25,211 bases of DNA from a virus: positions 1-25,211 of the IMG/VR virus record IMGVR_UViG_3300048839_000271. One strand, written 5' to 3'. The position numbers and the translations under genes are program-made. The notes beneath the pieces were generated by a model. It worked only from the letters and a program-made list of their open reading frames with translations. It was not told where the DNA came from and did not search any database. This document shows positions 7,111-14,174 of this stretch, piece by piece; the stretch's first letter is position 1; the number at the start of each line of letters is the position of its first letter.

Positions 7111-7124
7111 GCCTGCGCGGCCGG

Positions 7125-7160
7125 CGTTTCCTTGTGCGCAGGGGCGGCTTCCAGAATGCC
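7125..7160 (+). promoter_or_regulatory. Bipartite boundary element, copy 2
   Basis: CGTTTCCTTGTGC at 7125-7137, 15 variable bases, then AGAATGCC at 7153-7160. It starts 14 bases after the stop of the LamG-repeat gene and ends 11 bases before the ATG of the Bbp19-like gene, which has no Shine-Dalgarno sequence. It marks the entry to the capsid module. Unlike copies 1 and 3 it forms no convincing hairpin, which points to a DNA-level site or a primary-sequence RNA signal. Confidence 0.7.
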
Positions 7161-7171
7161 CGCGACCTGCC

Positions 7172-7459
7172 ATGGATGACGCCGATCTTCTGGACCCAAG
7201 CCAGCCGCAGCCCGACAAGGCTGCGCAGCGCGCCCAGCAGACCGAAGACATGAAGTGGCTGGCCGGTCACCCTCAGGGTCGGCGCATCGCGTGGCGACTG
7301 CTGGAGCGGGCCGGCGTCTTTCGGAGCACGTTCAACACCAACGCGATGACGATGGCGGCGAACGAGGGCACGAGGTCGCTGGGCCTGTTCCTGCTGGACG
7401 AGCTGCTTGACGCATCGCCGGGGGTGTTGACGCGGATGATGCAGGAGCACCGTGGATGA
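7172..7459 (+). CDS. Bbp19-family phage protein
   Basis: A 95-residue helical protein. The core EDMKWLAGHPQGRRIAWRLLERAGVFRSTFNTNAMTMAANEGTRSLGLFLLDELLDASPGVLTRMMQE fits the Bbp19 family of Bordetella phage BPP-1, whose members lie just before the scaffold and capsid genes. The conserved features are the GRR..WRLLE..G.FR.SF centre and the EG.RS.GL.LL segment. No activity is known; a minor head or assembly role is likely from position. ATG 7172 is the first start of the capsid module, lies 11 bases after the bipartite element and has no recognisable Shine-Dalgarno. The stop overlaps the scaffold gene start (ATGA). Confidence 0.85.
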   Translation: MDDADLLDPSQPQPDKAAQRAQQTEDMKWLAGHPQGRRIAWRLLERAGVFRSTFNTNAMTMAANEGTRSLGLFLLDELLDASPGVLTRMMQEHRG

Positions 7460-8118
7460 CGACCACGACCACGCAGGACGCCGGCGCAAGCACCCAGTCA
7501 GCCGGGGGAGAGCAAGGCACGACCACTGCACCCGCAAACGCGGGCGCAGCCGATACCACGAGCGCGGCGGCCGCCGACTCGACCACCTCCACCACGACCG
7601 AGTCCAATGGCACCCCGGGTGACGCCGGCGCTGCCGCCGGCGAGGCGAAGAAGGAAGGCGGCGAGACCGAGGCCATCGAGTACGAGGTCACGGCACCCGA
7701 AGGGATCGAACTGGACGCCGCCTCGGTGGATCAGTTCAAGGCCCTGGCCAAGGAACTGAACCTGCCCAAGGACAAGGCCGAGCAGCTGGCCGCCATCGCT
7801 GTGCAGCGAGAGGTGGCGCGCCGCCAGGCCTTCGAGCAGCAGATCCAGGACTGGCGCGACCAGTCGCAGGCCGACCCGGAACTCGGCAAGGACGAGAACC
7901 TGGCGGCCGCACGCAAGGCCATCGACACCTTCGGCACGCCCGAGCTGAAGGCCATGCTGGACACGAGCGGGCTGGGCAACCATCCCGAAGTCATCCGGCT
8001 GGCTATGAAGGTCGGAAAGCTCATCTCCGAGGACTCGTTCGTCCAGGCCAACCGGCCCGGCGCAGGCGCGCCGAAGTCGCTGGAGGAACGCATGTACCCC
8101 ACCAACGCCACCCACTGA
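7456..8118 (+). CDS. Probable capsid scaffolding protein (Bbp18-like position)
   Basis: A 220-residue acidic protein. Residues 1-65 are a disordered Thr/Ala/Gly/Ser stretch. A short strand-like EAIEYEVTAPEGIELDAASVDQFKALAKELNLPKDKAEQLAAIAVQ follows, then long charged helices (130-190), and the end is SLEERMYPTNATH. A 'YP'-type C-terminus after basic and acidic helices is typical of scaffolds that bind the inside of the procapsid. It lies directly before the major capsid gene, the normal scaffold position in podoviruses, and is translated by ATGA overlap with an AGGAG motif at 7443-7447. No protease catalytic motif is visible, so I call it a scaffold rather than a head maturation protease. Confidence 0.85.
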   Translation: MTTTTTQDAGASTQSAGGEQGTTTAPANAGAADTTSAAAADSTTSTTTESNGTPGDAGAAAGEAKKEGGETEAIEYEVTAPEGIELDAASVDQFKALAKELNLPKDKAEQLAAIAVQREVARRQAFEQQIQDWRDQSQADPELGKDENLAAARKAIDTFGTPELKAMLDTSGLGNHPEVIRLAMKVGKLISEDSFVQANRPGAGAPKSLEERMYPTNATH

Positions 8119-8132
8119 ACTGAGGTCCCATC

Positions 8133-9176
8133 ATGGCCACGATGCCCAACAAGTCCGGCGCCGTCACCCTTCTGGACGTCGCCAAGTCCCTCGACCCCGA
8201 TGGCAAGGTCGCGGCGGTTGCCGAGCTTCTGTCGCAGACCAACGAGATCCTGCTCGACATGCCCTTCTACGAGGGCAACCTGCCGACCGGCCACCGCGGC
8301 GGCATCCGCACCGGCCTGCCGACGGCGGTCTGGCGCAAGCTGTACCAAGGCGTGCCGCCCAGCAAGTCGCTGCGCGCGACGGTCGAGGACTCCTGCGGCA
8401 TGCTGGAGACCCGCTCGGAGGTCGACAAGGATGTGGCCGAGCTCAACGGCAACACCGCGGCATTCCGCCTGAGCGAGGCGCAGGCCTTCGTCGAAGGCAT
8501 GAACCAGTCGTTCGCCGAGGCGCTGATCTACGGCGACGCGTCGCTCAACCCCGAGCAGTTCAACGGCCTGGACGTGCGCTACAAGGCGCTGACCGGCACC
8601 ATCGGCCAGAACGTGATCTCGGCCGGCGGCGCCAGCTCCGACAACACCAGCGTCTGGCTGGTGGTCTGGGGCAAGAACACGGTGCACGGCATCTACCCGA
8701 AGGGCAGCAAGGCCGGCCTGAGCCACGACGACCTGGGCCTGATCGACGCCTTCGACTCCAACAACAACCGGTATCGCGCATACGCCGACCACTGGCAGTG
8801 GAAGGGCGGCGTGCACGTCAAGGACTGGCGCTACGTCGTGCGAATCTGCAACGTCGACGTGTCCGACATGACCGGCCTGACCGGCACGCAGGCCACCAGC
8901 ACGGCCACCTTCCTGCCCAAGCTGATGATCAAGGCGATGGCGCGCATCCCGTTCATGGGCATGGGCACGCCGGTCTTCTACGCCAACCGCTCGGTCAAGG
9001 AGATGCTGGGCATCATGGCCATGGACCGCAACCAGAACGTGCTGTCCATCCAGGCCGCGGCGCAGGAGTTCGGCACGATCGCCCCGGGCTCGGTCAACAA
9101 CGGCACGCTGCGCATCCTCGGCGTGCCGATCCGCACGGTCGACCGCATCGACGAGACCGAGGCCACGATCTCCTGA
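8133..9176 (+). CDS. Major capsid protein (BPP-1 Bbp17-like, HK97 fold)
   Basis: A 347-residue protein that builds the icosahedral shell. It is recognised from its position between scaffold and cement genes and from the family's typical segments: LLDVAKSLDPDGKVAAVAELLSQTNEILLDMPFYEGNLPTGHRG near the start, the E-loop-like GLPTAVWRKLYQGVPPSKS, EALIYGD..LNPEQFNGLD (about 130-145), and HWQWKGGVHVKDWRYVVRICNVD in the second half. BPP-1's capsid protein has an HK97-like fold with changed chain topology; whether this one shares that topology is inference. TGAGGT (8121-8126) provides the Shine-Dalgarno. There is no sign of an N-terminal cleavage domain or truncation. Confidence 0.92.
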   Translation: MATMPNKSGAVTLLDVAKSLDPDGKVAAVAELLSQTNEILLDMPFYEGNLPTGHRGGIRTGLPTAVWRKLYQGVPPSKSLRATVEDSCGMLETRSEVDKDVAELNGNTAAFRLSEAQAFVEGMNQSFAEALIYGDASLNPEQFNGLDVRYKALTGTIGQNVISAGGASSDNTSVWLVVWGKNTVHGIYPKGSKAGLSHDDLGLIDAFDSNNNRYRAYADHWQWKGGVHVKDWRYVVRICNVDVSDMTGLTGTQATSTATFLPKLMIKAMARIPFMGMGTPVFYANRSVKEMLGIMAMDRNQNVLSIQAAAQEFGTIAPGSVNNGTLRILGVPIRTVDRIDETEATIS

Positions 9177-9205
9177 TCGCCACCTGACCAAACGAGGACA
9201 TCAAC

Positions 9206-9688
9206 ATGCTTGTCGATTCGCAACTCGAGTTCTCCGACGGCCAGGCCGTCACGTCGACCGCGATCAGCTCCAACGTCATCGACCTGCGCACCCTGGGCGC
9301 CGGCGCCGGCAGCGATGTCGGCCCGAACACCACGGTGGACATCGGCCAGGGCGAGGACGTCTACCTGGTCGTGCAGACCCGCACCGCGGCAACCGACACC
9401 AGCAGCGACGCCACGCTGACGATCACGCTGGAGTCGGACAGCGCGGTGGGCCTGAACAGCGCGCCGACGGTGCACTTCAGCACCGGTGCGCTGGCCTTCG
9501 CCGCCTTCTCGCCGGCCGGCACGCGGCTGGTGACGCTGAAGCTGCCGTCGGCGCTGTACCAGCGCTACCTGGGCCTGCGCTACACCGTGGCCAGCGGCCC
9601 GCTGACCGCCGGCAACTTCGACGCGTTCCTGACGCTCGACCCGGCCGGCGTGCGCCGCACCTACGCCAGCGGCTTCTCGGTGCAGTAA
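9206..9688 (+). CDS. Bbp16-family capsid cement protein
   Basis: A 160-residue beta-rich protein matching the BPP-1 cement protein family (Bbp16), which forms jelly-roll trimers that clamp capsid subunits on the outer shell. Family features seen are the start VDSQLEFSDGQAVTSTAISSNVIDL, then GEDVYLVVQTRTA, DATLTITLESDSA, TLKLPSALYQRYLGLRYTVASGPLTAGNFDAFLTL and a C-terminal Y.SGFSV. Its place right after the major capsid gene is the same as in BPP-1. CGAGGA (9193-9198) is the ribosome binding site. The gene should be expressed at levels close to the capsid protein, which fits the terminator that follows one short gene later. Confidence 0.9.
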   Translation: MLVDSQLEFSDGQAVTSTAISSNVIDLRTLGAGAGSDVGPNTTVDIGQGEDVYLVVQTRTAATDTSSDATLTITLESDSAVGLNSAPTVHFSTGALAFAAFSPAGTRLVTLKLPSALYQRYLGLRYTVASGPLTAGNFDAFLTLDPAGVRRTYASGFSVQ

Positions 9689-9691
9689 GCC

Positions 9692-9967
9692 ATGGCTGGC
9701 GTCGCTCGCAAGGTGGTCGGCATGGCGGTGGCCCAGAAGAAGGGCCACTACCCCACGCCGGACGGTCGCATCCGCAAGGTCGACCTCGGCGAGGTCTTCC
9801 AGGTGCTGGAGGGGCTGACGAAGTCCCGCTGGTTCACCCTGCTGAAGGACGCCAAGGAACGCCAGCCCGGCGAGCGGCTGCCGGTGCAGCCCGAGCTGGA
9901 AGAAGGGCAGCGCCCGCCCGGCGCCGGCCCGAAGCCTGGCTCGACTGACCCGGTGGCCGACGGCTGA
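9692..9967 (+). CDS. Small basic protein of unknown function after the cement gene
   Basis: A 91-residue protein starting only 3 bases after the cement gene stop. Residues 1-55 are basic (VARKVVGMAVAQKKGHYPTPDGRIRKVDLGEVFQVLEGLTKSRWFTLLKD). The C-terminus is a Pro/Gly-rich tail (PPGAGPKPGSTDPVADG). The centre, a Gly/Arg turn followed by 'GEVFQVLEGLTKSRWF', resembles short proteins common beside capsid genes in podoviruses, but no function is known to me. It is the last gene before the intrinsic terminator at 9998-10027, so it probably belongs to the highly expressed capsid unit. Confidence 0.7.
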   Translation: MAGVARKVVGMAVAQKKGHYPTPDGRIRKVDLGEVFQVLEGLTKSRWFTLLKDAKERQPGERLPVQPELEEGQRPPGAGPKPGSTDPVADG

Positions 9968-9997
9968 TCTCCGGGACGCACACGCAGTTGCCACCCC

Positions 9998-10027
9998 AAG
10001 GGCCGCCATCGTGCGGCCCTCTTTTCT
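9998..10027 (+). terminator. Intrinsic terminator closing the capsid unit
   Basis: AGGGCCGC (9999-10006), a six-base loop CATCGT, then the perfect complement GCGGCCCT (10013-10020), followed by CTTTTCT (10021-10027). An 8 bp GC stem plus a T-rich tail is a textbook factor-independent terminator. It lies 31 bases after the last capsid-block gene and directly before the GAGGAG ribosome binding site (10028-10033) of the next gene. T7 has a comparable partial terminator (T-phi) just after its capsid gene, which raises capsid mRNA relative to tail mRNA; the same role here is inference. Confidence 0.88.
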
Positions 10028-10039
10028 GAGGAGCAGCAC

Positions 10040-10252
10040 ATGCCCGCATTCGAAGGCGACAAGCCGACCATCACGCTGACGCCGTCGCAGGTTGCTGCGC
10101 TCGGCATCACCGAGCGGCCGGCCGTCGGCGCCGCGATGTCTTTCCTGGTCATCGCCAGCGTCGAAAGCTCTGGTCACCAGATCCGCCCCGGCGATGTCTC
10201 GATCATGCTGCGGCTGCGCGTCGACGGCATGACCCCGATCGAGGGCGAGTGA
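10040..10252 (+). CDS. Small conserved beta-rich phage protein
   Basis: A 70-residue protein. The core is TITLTPSQVAALGITERPAVGAAMSFLVIASVESSGHQIRPGDVSIMLRLRVDGMTPIE. The plan 'L...LGI...PAVG..M...A.A.V.S......G....L.LQI..M' is shared by many tiny proteins encoded next to phage capsid and tail genes, some of which are capsid-associated. I cannot be sure of the family, so I give no function. ATG 10040 has a strong GAGGAG Shine-Dalgarno 6 bases upstream, placed directly after the terminator tail. Its stop is 1 base before the start of the tail tube A gene. Confidence 0.72.
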   Translation: MPAFEGDKPTITLTPSQVAALGITERPAVGAAMSFLVIASVESSGHQIRPGDVSIMLRLRVDGMTPIEGE

Positions 10253-10253
10253 C

Positions 10254-10850
10254 ATGGCCAGCGCGGCGGACATCTGCAACATCGGGCTGAGCCACATCGG
10301 CGCCGATGCCGTGGTGGTGTCGATCAGCCCGCCTGACGGCAGCGTCGAGGCCGGTCACTGCGCGCGCTTCTACAAGATCGCGCGCATGGAGGTGATCGAC
10401 CTGGGCGACTGGGCGTTCACGAAGCACCGGGTGCAACTGTCCCAGGTGTCCAACGACAGCCAGGCCTGGGACTACGCCTACGCCAAGCCTTCGGACATGG
10501 TCAGCCCGCTGCGCATCTTCCAGGATGGGCAGACCGACGAGGCCACCAGCGCCGATTTCGTGGTGGATGGCCAGGTGATCCGCACCAACGCGGCCGATGC
10601 GGTGCTGCTCTACAAGCGGGACATCACCGACACCACCAAGTTCCCGCCGCGCTTCGTCACCGCCATGGGAAAGATCATGGCCGGCTACCTGGCCGGGCCG
10701 CTGATCAAGGGCCTGGAAGGCGCGAACGTCGGGATCAAGTGGCTGCAGGCCGGCCGCGATGAGGCCGCCATGGCGCAGGCCTCCGACGCCAACCACGGTC
10801 AGCACGACGCCCACGACGTGGTGCCCTCCAGCATCGCGGCCAGAGCATGA
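10254..10850 (+). CDS. Tail tubular protein A (T7 gp11-like adaptor)
   Basis: A 198-residue protein of the tail tube A family, which forms the ring under the portal that receives the nozzle. Recognised from the N-terminal ASAADICNIGLSHIGADAVVVSISPPDGSVEAGHCARFYKIARMEVIDLGDWAFTKHRVQL, in which 'IcN.AL..IG' and 'r.e.L...dW.Fa..r..L' are family hallmarks. The middle YAYAKPSDMVSPLRIF and the C-terminal helical FVTAMGKIMAGYLAGPLIKG complete the pattern. It is followed by tube B with a 4-base overlap (ATGA), the normal order. Length is close to T7 gp11. Confidence 0.9.
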   Translation: MASAADICNIGLSHIGADAVVVSISPPDGSVEAGHCARFYKIARMEVIDLGDWAFTKHRVQLSQVSNDSQAWDYAYAKPSDMVSPLRIFQDGQTDEATSADFVVDGQVIRTNAADAVLLYKRDITDTTKFPPRFVTAMGKIMAGYLAGPLIKGLEGANVGIKWLQAGRDEAAMAQASDANHGQHDAHDVVPSSIAARA

Positions 10851-13729
10851 GCCAGCGCGCGCTGTTTCGCTCGTTCGCAGGCGGCGAGATCACGCCCGAG
10901 CTGCTTGGCCGCCTGGACCTGGGCAAGTTCCAGACCGGCCTTGCCCGCTGCCGAAACTTCGTGACGCTGCCGCACGGACCGGCCAGTCGCAGGCGCGGCT
11001 TCCGGTATATCGCCGAGGCGGCGACATCGACCAAGGCCACGCGGCTGATCCCGTTCGCCTACAGCGCCGAGCAGACCGCGGTGCTGGAGTTCGGGCACCT
11101 GACGGTGCGCTTCTTCGTCAACGGGGAGGTTGTGCTCGAGGCCTCGAAGGCATGCACGGCGACGGGCAGCACAGTCAGCTGCGCCAGTCACGGCTATGCC
11201 ACCGGCGACGACGTCTTCATCGGCGGCCGCTTCGTACGCGTCACGGTCACCGGCAGCGGCACCTACACGGCGGCCGACCGCTGGGGCAACGCAGTGACGC
11301 TGACCGGCGCCACCAGTTGCGCCAGGGTCTACACGCTGGAGACGCCCTACGTGGCGGCTGACTTGTTCGGCATCCACTACGCCCAGGATAGCGACGTGCT
11401 CACGCTGGTGCACCCGAGCTACCAGGCGCGCGAGCTGCGACGCCTCGGGGCCGCCAGCTGGTCTCTGGACGTGATCAGCTTCGCGCCTTCGGCCACCGTG
11501 CCAACCGGCGTTGGCGTGACGCCGACCATCGGCACGGCCGGCAACGAGAGCCCACAGAACTACTGCGTGACGGCGATCGGAGCCGACGGCATCACCGAAT
11601 CGCTGCCGTCCCTGGTGGTCAGCACCAGCAACAACCTGTCGGTGGCCGGCAACTACAACACCCTGGCCTGGTCGGCGGTCAGCGGCGCCACCGGCTACAA
11701 CGTCTACAAGTCGCGCGGCGGGGCCTTCGGCTACATCGGCCAGACCACCAGCCTGAGCATCGTCGACGACAACGTGTTGCCCGACACCGCGAAGACGCCG
11801 CCGCAGAACGTCTACACGCTGAACGCCGACCCTGACACCTATCCGTCGGCAGTCACCTACCACGAGCAGCGCCGCTGGTTCGCAGGCTCCAACGCTGGCC
11901 CGCAGAACGTCTGGGCCACGCGCAACGGCACCCAGAGCAACCTGACCTCGAGCGTCCCGAGCCAGGACGATGACGGCATGCAGTTCCGCATCCAGGCGCG
12001 GCAGCAGAACGCGATCCGCCACCTGGTGCCGCTGTCCGACCTGATCGCCTTGACCGTCGGCGGAGAGTTCCGGCTGTTCGCCGACAACGCGCCAGCCATC
12101 ACGCCCAGCACGCTGAGCATCAAGCCGCAAGGTGCCAGCGGCGCCAGCAACGTGCAGCCGGCGCTGACCAGCGGGTCGATCCTCTACGTGCAGAGCCAGG
12201 GCTCGCGGGTGCGTGAGATGGCCTACAACTGGCAGAACAACGCCTATGCGTCGATCGACATCTCGATCATGGCGCCGCACCTGTTCGATGGCCGCACGGT
12301 GGTCGACATGGCCTACGTGCGCGCGCCGATGCCTTCGCTGTGGTGCGTTCGGTCCGACGGCACGCTGCTGGGCATGACCTACGTGCCCGAGCAGCAGGTG
12401 TACGGCTGGCACCGGCACGACACGCCCGGCCGCTTCGAAAGCGTGTGCGTTGTCAGCGAGGGGCTGGAGGACGCCCTGTATGCCGTGGTGCAGCGCACGA
12501 TCAACGACCGCCCGGTGCGCTACATCGAGCGCCTGGAGTCGGCCTACTACGTGGAGGCCGTCGCCGACACCGAACCGGCGCCGGTGTACTTCGACGCGCT
12601 GATGGCCAACGACACGCTGGTGACGGTGCCCGCGCACGCGGCCGGCGACATGATCATCGTCATCCGGCGCGGCGGGTTCTCCGGGGATGGCCCGCCAGCG
12701 CTGCTGCCGGGCTTCACCAACATCATCACGGGCACGGCGACCTTCCCATACTCAGCGCGCGCCCAGTACATCACCGACACGGACAACACCGTGACCTCGG
12801 TCAGCAACTCGGCTGGGGTCACCTGCCAGTTCCTGATCATCAGCGGCGGCGGATCGGTCGGTGCTGCAGGCCACCTCAACAGCGAAAGCTCAGCCTCACC
12901 GATCGCATTTCCTGACCTGGCGCTGACGGTCGACGACGGTTCCTCGAGCGTGGTCGGCGTGGTGCTGATGAACCAGCAGCGCACCATCGCGAACCCGGCC
13001 GGCATGGACCTGATGCTGCAGAACTACACGCCGACCAACTTCGGCGGCGGCGAGTTCTCGAGCTGGATCATGGAGGGCGCGACAGAGTTCGCGGGTGTCG
13101 AGACCACCTTCTCCGGTGGCGGCGCCTACTGGCACACGATCGCCTTCGAGATCCTGCCACCGGGCAGCAGTGGCGGCGGCGGTGGCGAAGAGGAGAGCAG
13201 CACCGACCTCGACCGCAACGACTTCTACGTGGACAGCGGGCTGACCTACCGCGGCGAGGCGGCCGACGAGATCACCGGCCTGCATCACCTGGAGGGTGAG
13301 ACGGTGCAGATCCTGGCCGACGGGGCCGTGCACCCGACGCGCACCGTCACGGGCGGCGCGATCACGCTGCAGGGCGAGTACAGCCTGGTGCACATCGGGC
13401 TTGGCTACGAGAGCGACCTGATCACGCTGCCGGTGACGCTCGAAGCGGCGGCCAGCGGCCAGGGCCTGCAGAAGAACGTCAACGGGGTGCGCATCAAGGC
13501 CGCCACCAGCAGCGCCATCAAGGCTGGGCCGTCGTTCGCCAAACTCACGCGCAACGACGACCGCAACGTCAGCGACCCCTACGATTCCCCGCCGAGCCTG
13601 CGCACCACCGAGTTCCGCTTCGCCATCGGCCCGAGCTGGAACCCGGACGGCCAGGTGTGCATCCGGCAGGACCTGCCGCTGCCGGCCACCATCCTGTCGA
13701 TGGCGATCGATGTCGCGGCCGGCGGTTGA
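10847..13729 (+). CDS. Tail tubular protein B (T7 gp12-like nozzle) with inserted domain
   Basis: A 960-residue tail nozzle protein. The start SQRALFRSFAGGEITPELLGRLDLGKFQTGLARCRNFVTLPHGPASRRRGFRYIAEA is the hallmark of podovirus tube B. Residues about 220-315 look like a fibronectin type III-type domain (NYCVTAIGADGITES ... LAWSAVSGATGYNVYKS). The canonical body resumes (YHEQRRWFAGSNAGPQNVWATRNG, then LIALTVGGEFRLF) up to YIERLES at 559-565. There the usual continuation is interrupted by about 220 residues ending in a linker, PGSSGGGGGEEESS. It picks up again at 787 with DLDRNDFYVDSGLTYRG...ITGLHHLEGETVQILADG. The insert is a likely exterior or receptor-facing domain (inference). The gene's end overlaps the next gene by 20 bases. 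Confidence 0.9.
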   Translation: MSQRALFRSFAGGEITPELLGRLDLGKFQTGLARCRNFVTLPHGPASRRRGFRYIAEAATSTKATRLIPFAYSAEQTAVLEFGHLTVRFFVNGEVVLEASKACTATGSTVSCASHGYATGDDVFIGGRFVRVTVTGSGTYTAADRWGNAVTLTGATSCARVYTLETPYVAADLFGIHYAQDSDVLTLVHPSYQARELRRLGAASWSLDVISFAPSATVPTGVGVTPTIGTAGNESPQNYCVTAIGADGITESLPSLVVSTSNNLSVAGNYNTLAWSAVSGATGYNVYKSRGGAFGYIGQTTSLSIVDDNVLPDTAKTPPQNVYTLNADPDTYPSAVTYHEQRRWFAGSNAGPQNVWATRNGTQSNLTSSVPSQDDDGMQFRIQARQQNAIRHLVPLSDLIALTVGGEFRLFADNAPAITPSTLSIKPQGASGASNVQPALTSGSILYVQSQGSRVREMAYNWQNNAYASIDISIMAPHLFDGRTVVDMAYVRAPMPSLWCVRSDGTLLGMTYVPEQQVYGWHRHDTPGRFESVCVVSEGLEDALYAVVQRTINDRPVRYIERLESAYYVEAVADTEPAPVYFDALMANDTLVTVPAHAAGDMIIVIRRGGFSGDGPPALLPGFTNIITGTATFPYSARAQYITDTDNTVTSVSNSAGVTCQFLIISGGGSVGAAGHLNSESSASPIAFPDLALTVDDGSSSVVGVVLMNQQRTIANPAGMDLMLQNYTPTNFGGGEFSSWIMEGATEFAGVETTFSGGGAYWHTIAFEILPPGSSGGGGGEEESSTDLDRNDFYVDSGLTYRGEAADEITGLHHLEGETVQILADGAVHPTRTVTGGAITLQGEYSLVHIGLGYESDLITLPVTLEAAASGQGLQKNVNGVRIKAATSSAIKAGPSFAKLTRNDDRNVSDPYDSPPSLRTTEFRFAIGPSWNPDGQVCIRQDLPLPATILSMAIDVAAGG

Positions 13730-14174
13730 GTTCGCCGAGGCGAACGCTGGCCACGCCCAGGCGCTGGTGCGCGCGCTGCGGCAGCAGGATCGCGCCGAGC
13801 TCGACGCCTCGGGCCAGACCGACCACCTGGCGGCCGTCTGGCAAAGCGTCGAGCAGTCGGACTGGGCCGTGGCCGCCTATGTCGACGGGCAGCTGGTATG
13901 CCTGTTCGGCGTGGCCGCGCACGCGGCGCGCGGCACCGGCGTGCCGTGGATGCTGGGCACCGACCTGGTGGCGCAGCAGCGGCGTTTCCTTCTCCGGCTG
14001 GCGCCTACCTACATTGCCCGCATGCTGGCGGCCTACCCGCGGCTGTTCAACGCGGTGCACGCCAGGAACACCGTGTCGGTGCGCTGGCTGCGGCACGTCG
14101 GGTTTCGGCTCCACCCGTCCCAGCCGCACCCCCGCACCGGCGAGCCGTTCATTCCCTTCGAGATGACGCGATGA
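13710..14174 (+). CDS. GNAT-like T7 gp13-type protein
   Basis: A 154-residue protein with the acetyltransferase-like pattern of the T7 gp13 (DUF2833) group. The order is VEFAEANAGHAQALVRALRQQDRAEL at the start, then WAVAAYVDGQLVCLFGVAAHAARGTGVPWMLGTDLVAQQRRFLLRLAPTYIARML, and LFNAVHARNTVSVRWLRHVGFRLHP, which looks like the C-terminal GNAT 'N..a..wl..lGF'. In T7 the protein acts in virion assembly; acetyltransferase activity is unproven for this group. The place after tube B and before gp14-like genes is exactly T7 order. ATG 13710 overlaps tube B by 20 bases; its stop overlaps the next start (ATGA). It contains a degraded copy of the bipartite element at 13983-14018. Confidence 0.82.
   Translation: MSRPAVEFAEANAGHAQALVRALRQQDRAELDASGQTDHLAAVWQSVEQSDWAVAAYVDGQLVCLFGVAAHAARGTGVPWMLGTDLVAQQRRFLLRLAPTYIARMLAAYPRLFNAVHARNTVSVRWLRHVGFRLHPSQPHPRTGEPFIPFEMTR
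13983..14018 (+). promoter_or_regulatory. Possible degraded fourth copy of the bipartite element, inside a gene
   Basis: CGTTTCCTTCTCC (11 of 13 match to the first block) at 13983-13995, exactly 15 bases, then ACATTGCC (6 of 8) at 14011-14018, followed by CGC as in copy 2. The spacing equals that of the three intergenic copies. It lies within the coding frame of the gp13-like gene (residues about 92-103), so codon constraint or chance remains possible. Confidence 0.35.

Noticed and set aside
7132-7157. Standard sigma-70 promoter (TTGTGC and CAGAAT) in the bipartite element
   Set aside because: The gap between the hexamers is 14 bases, shorter than the usual 16-18, and the match to TTGACA is weak. 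A non-standard promoter remains possible.
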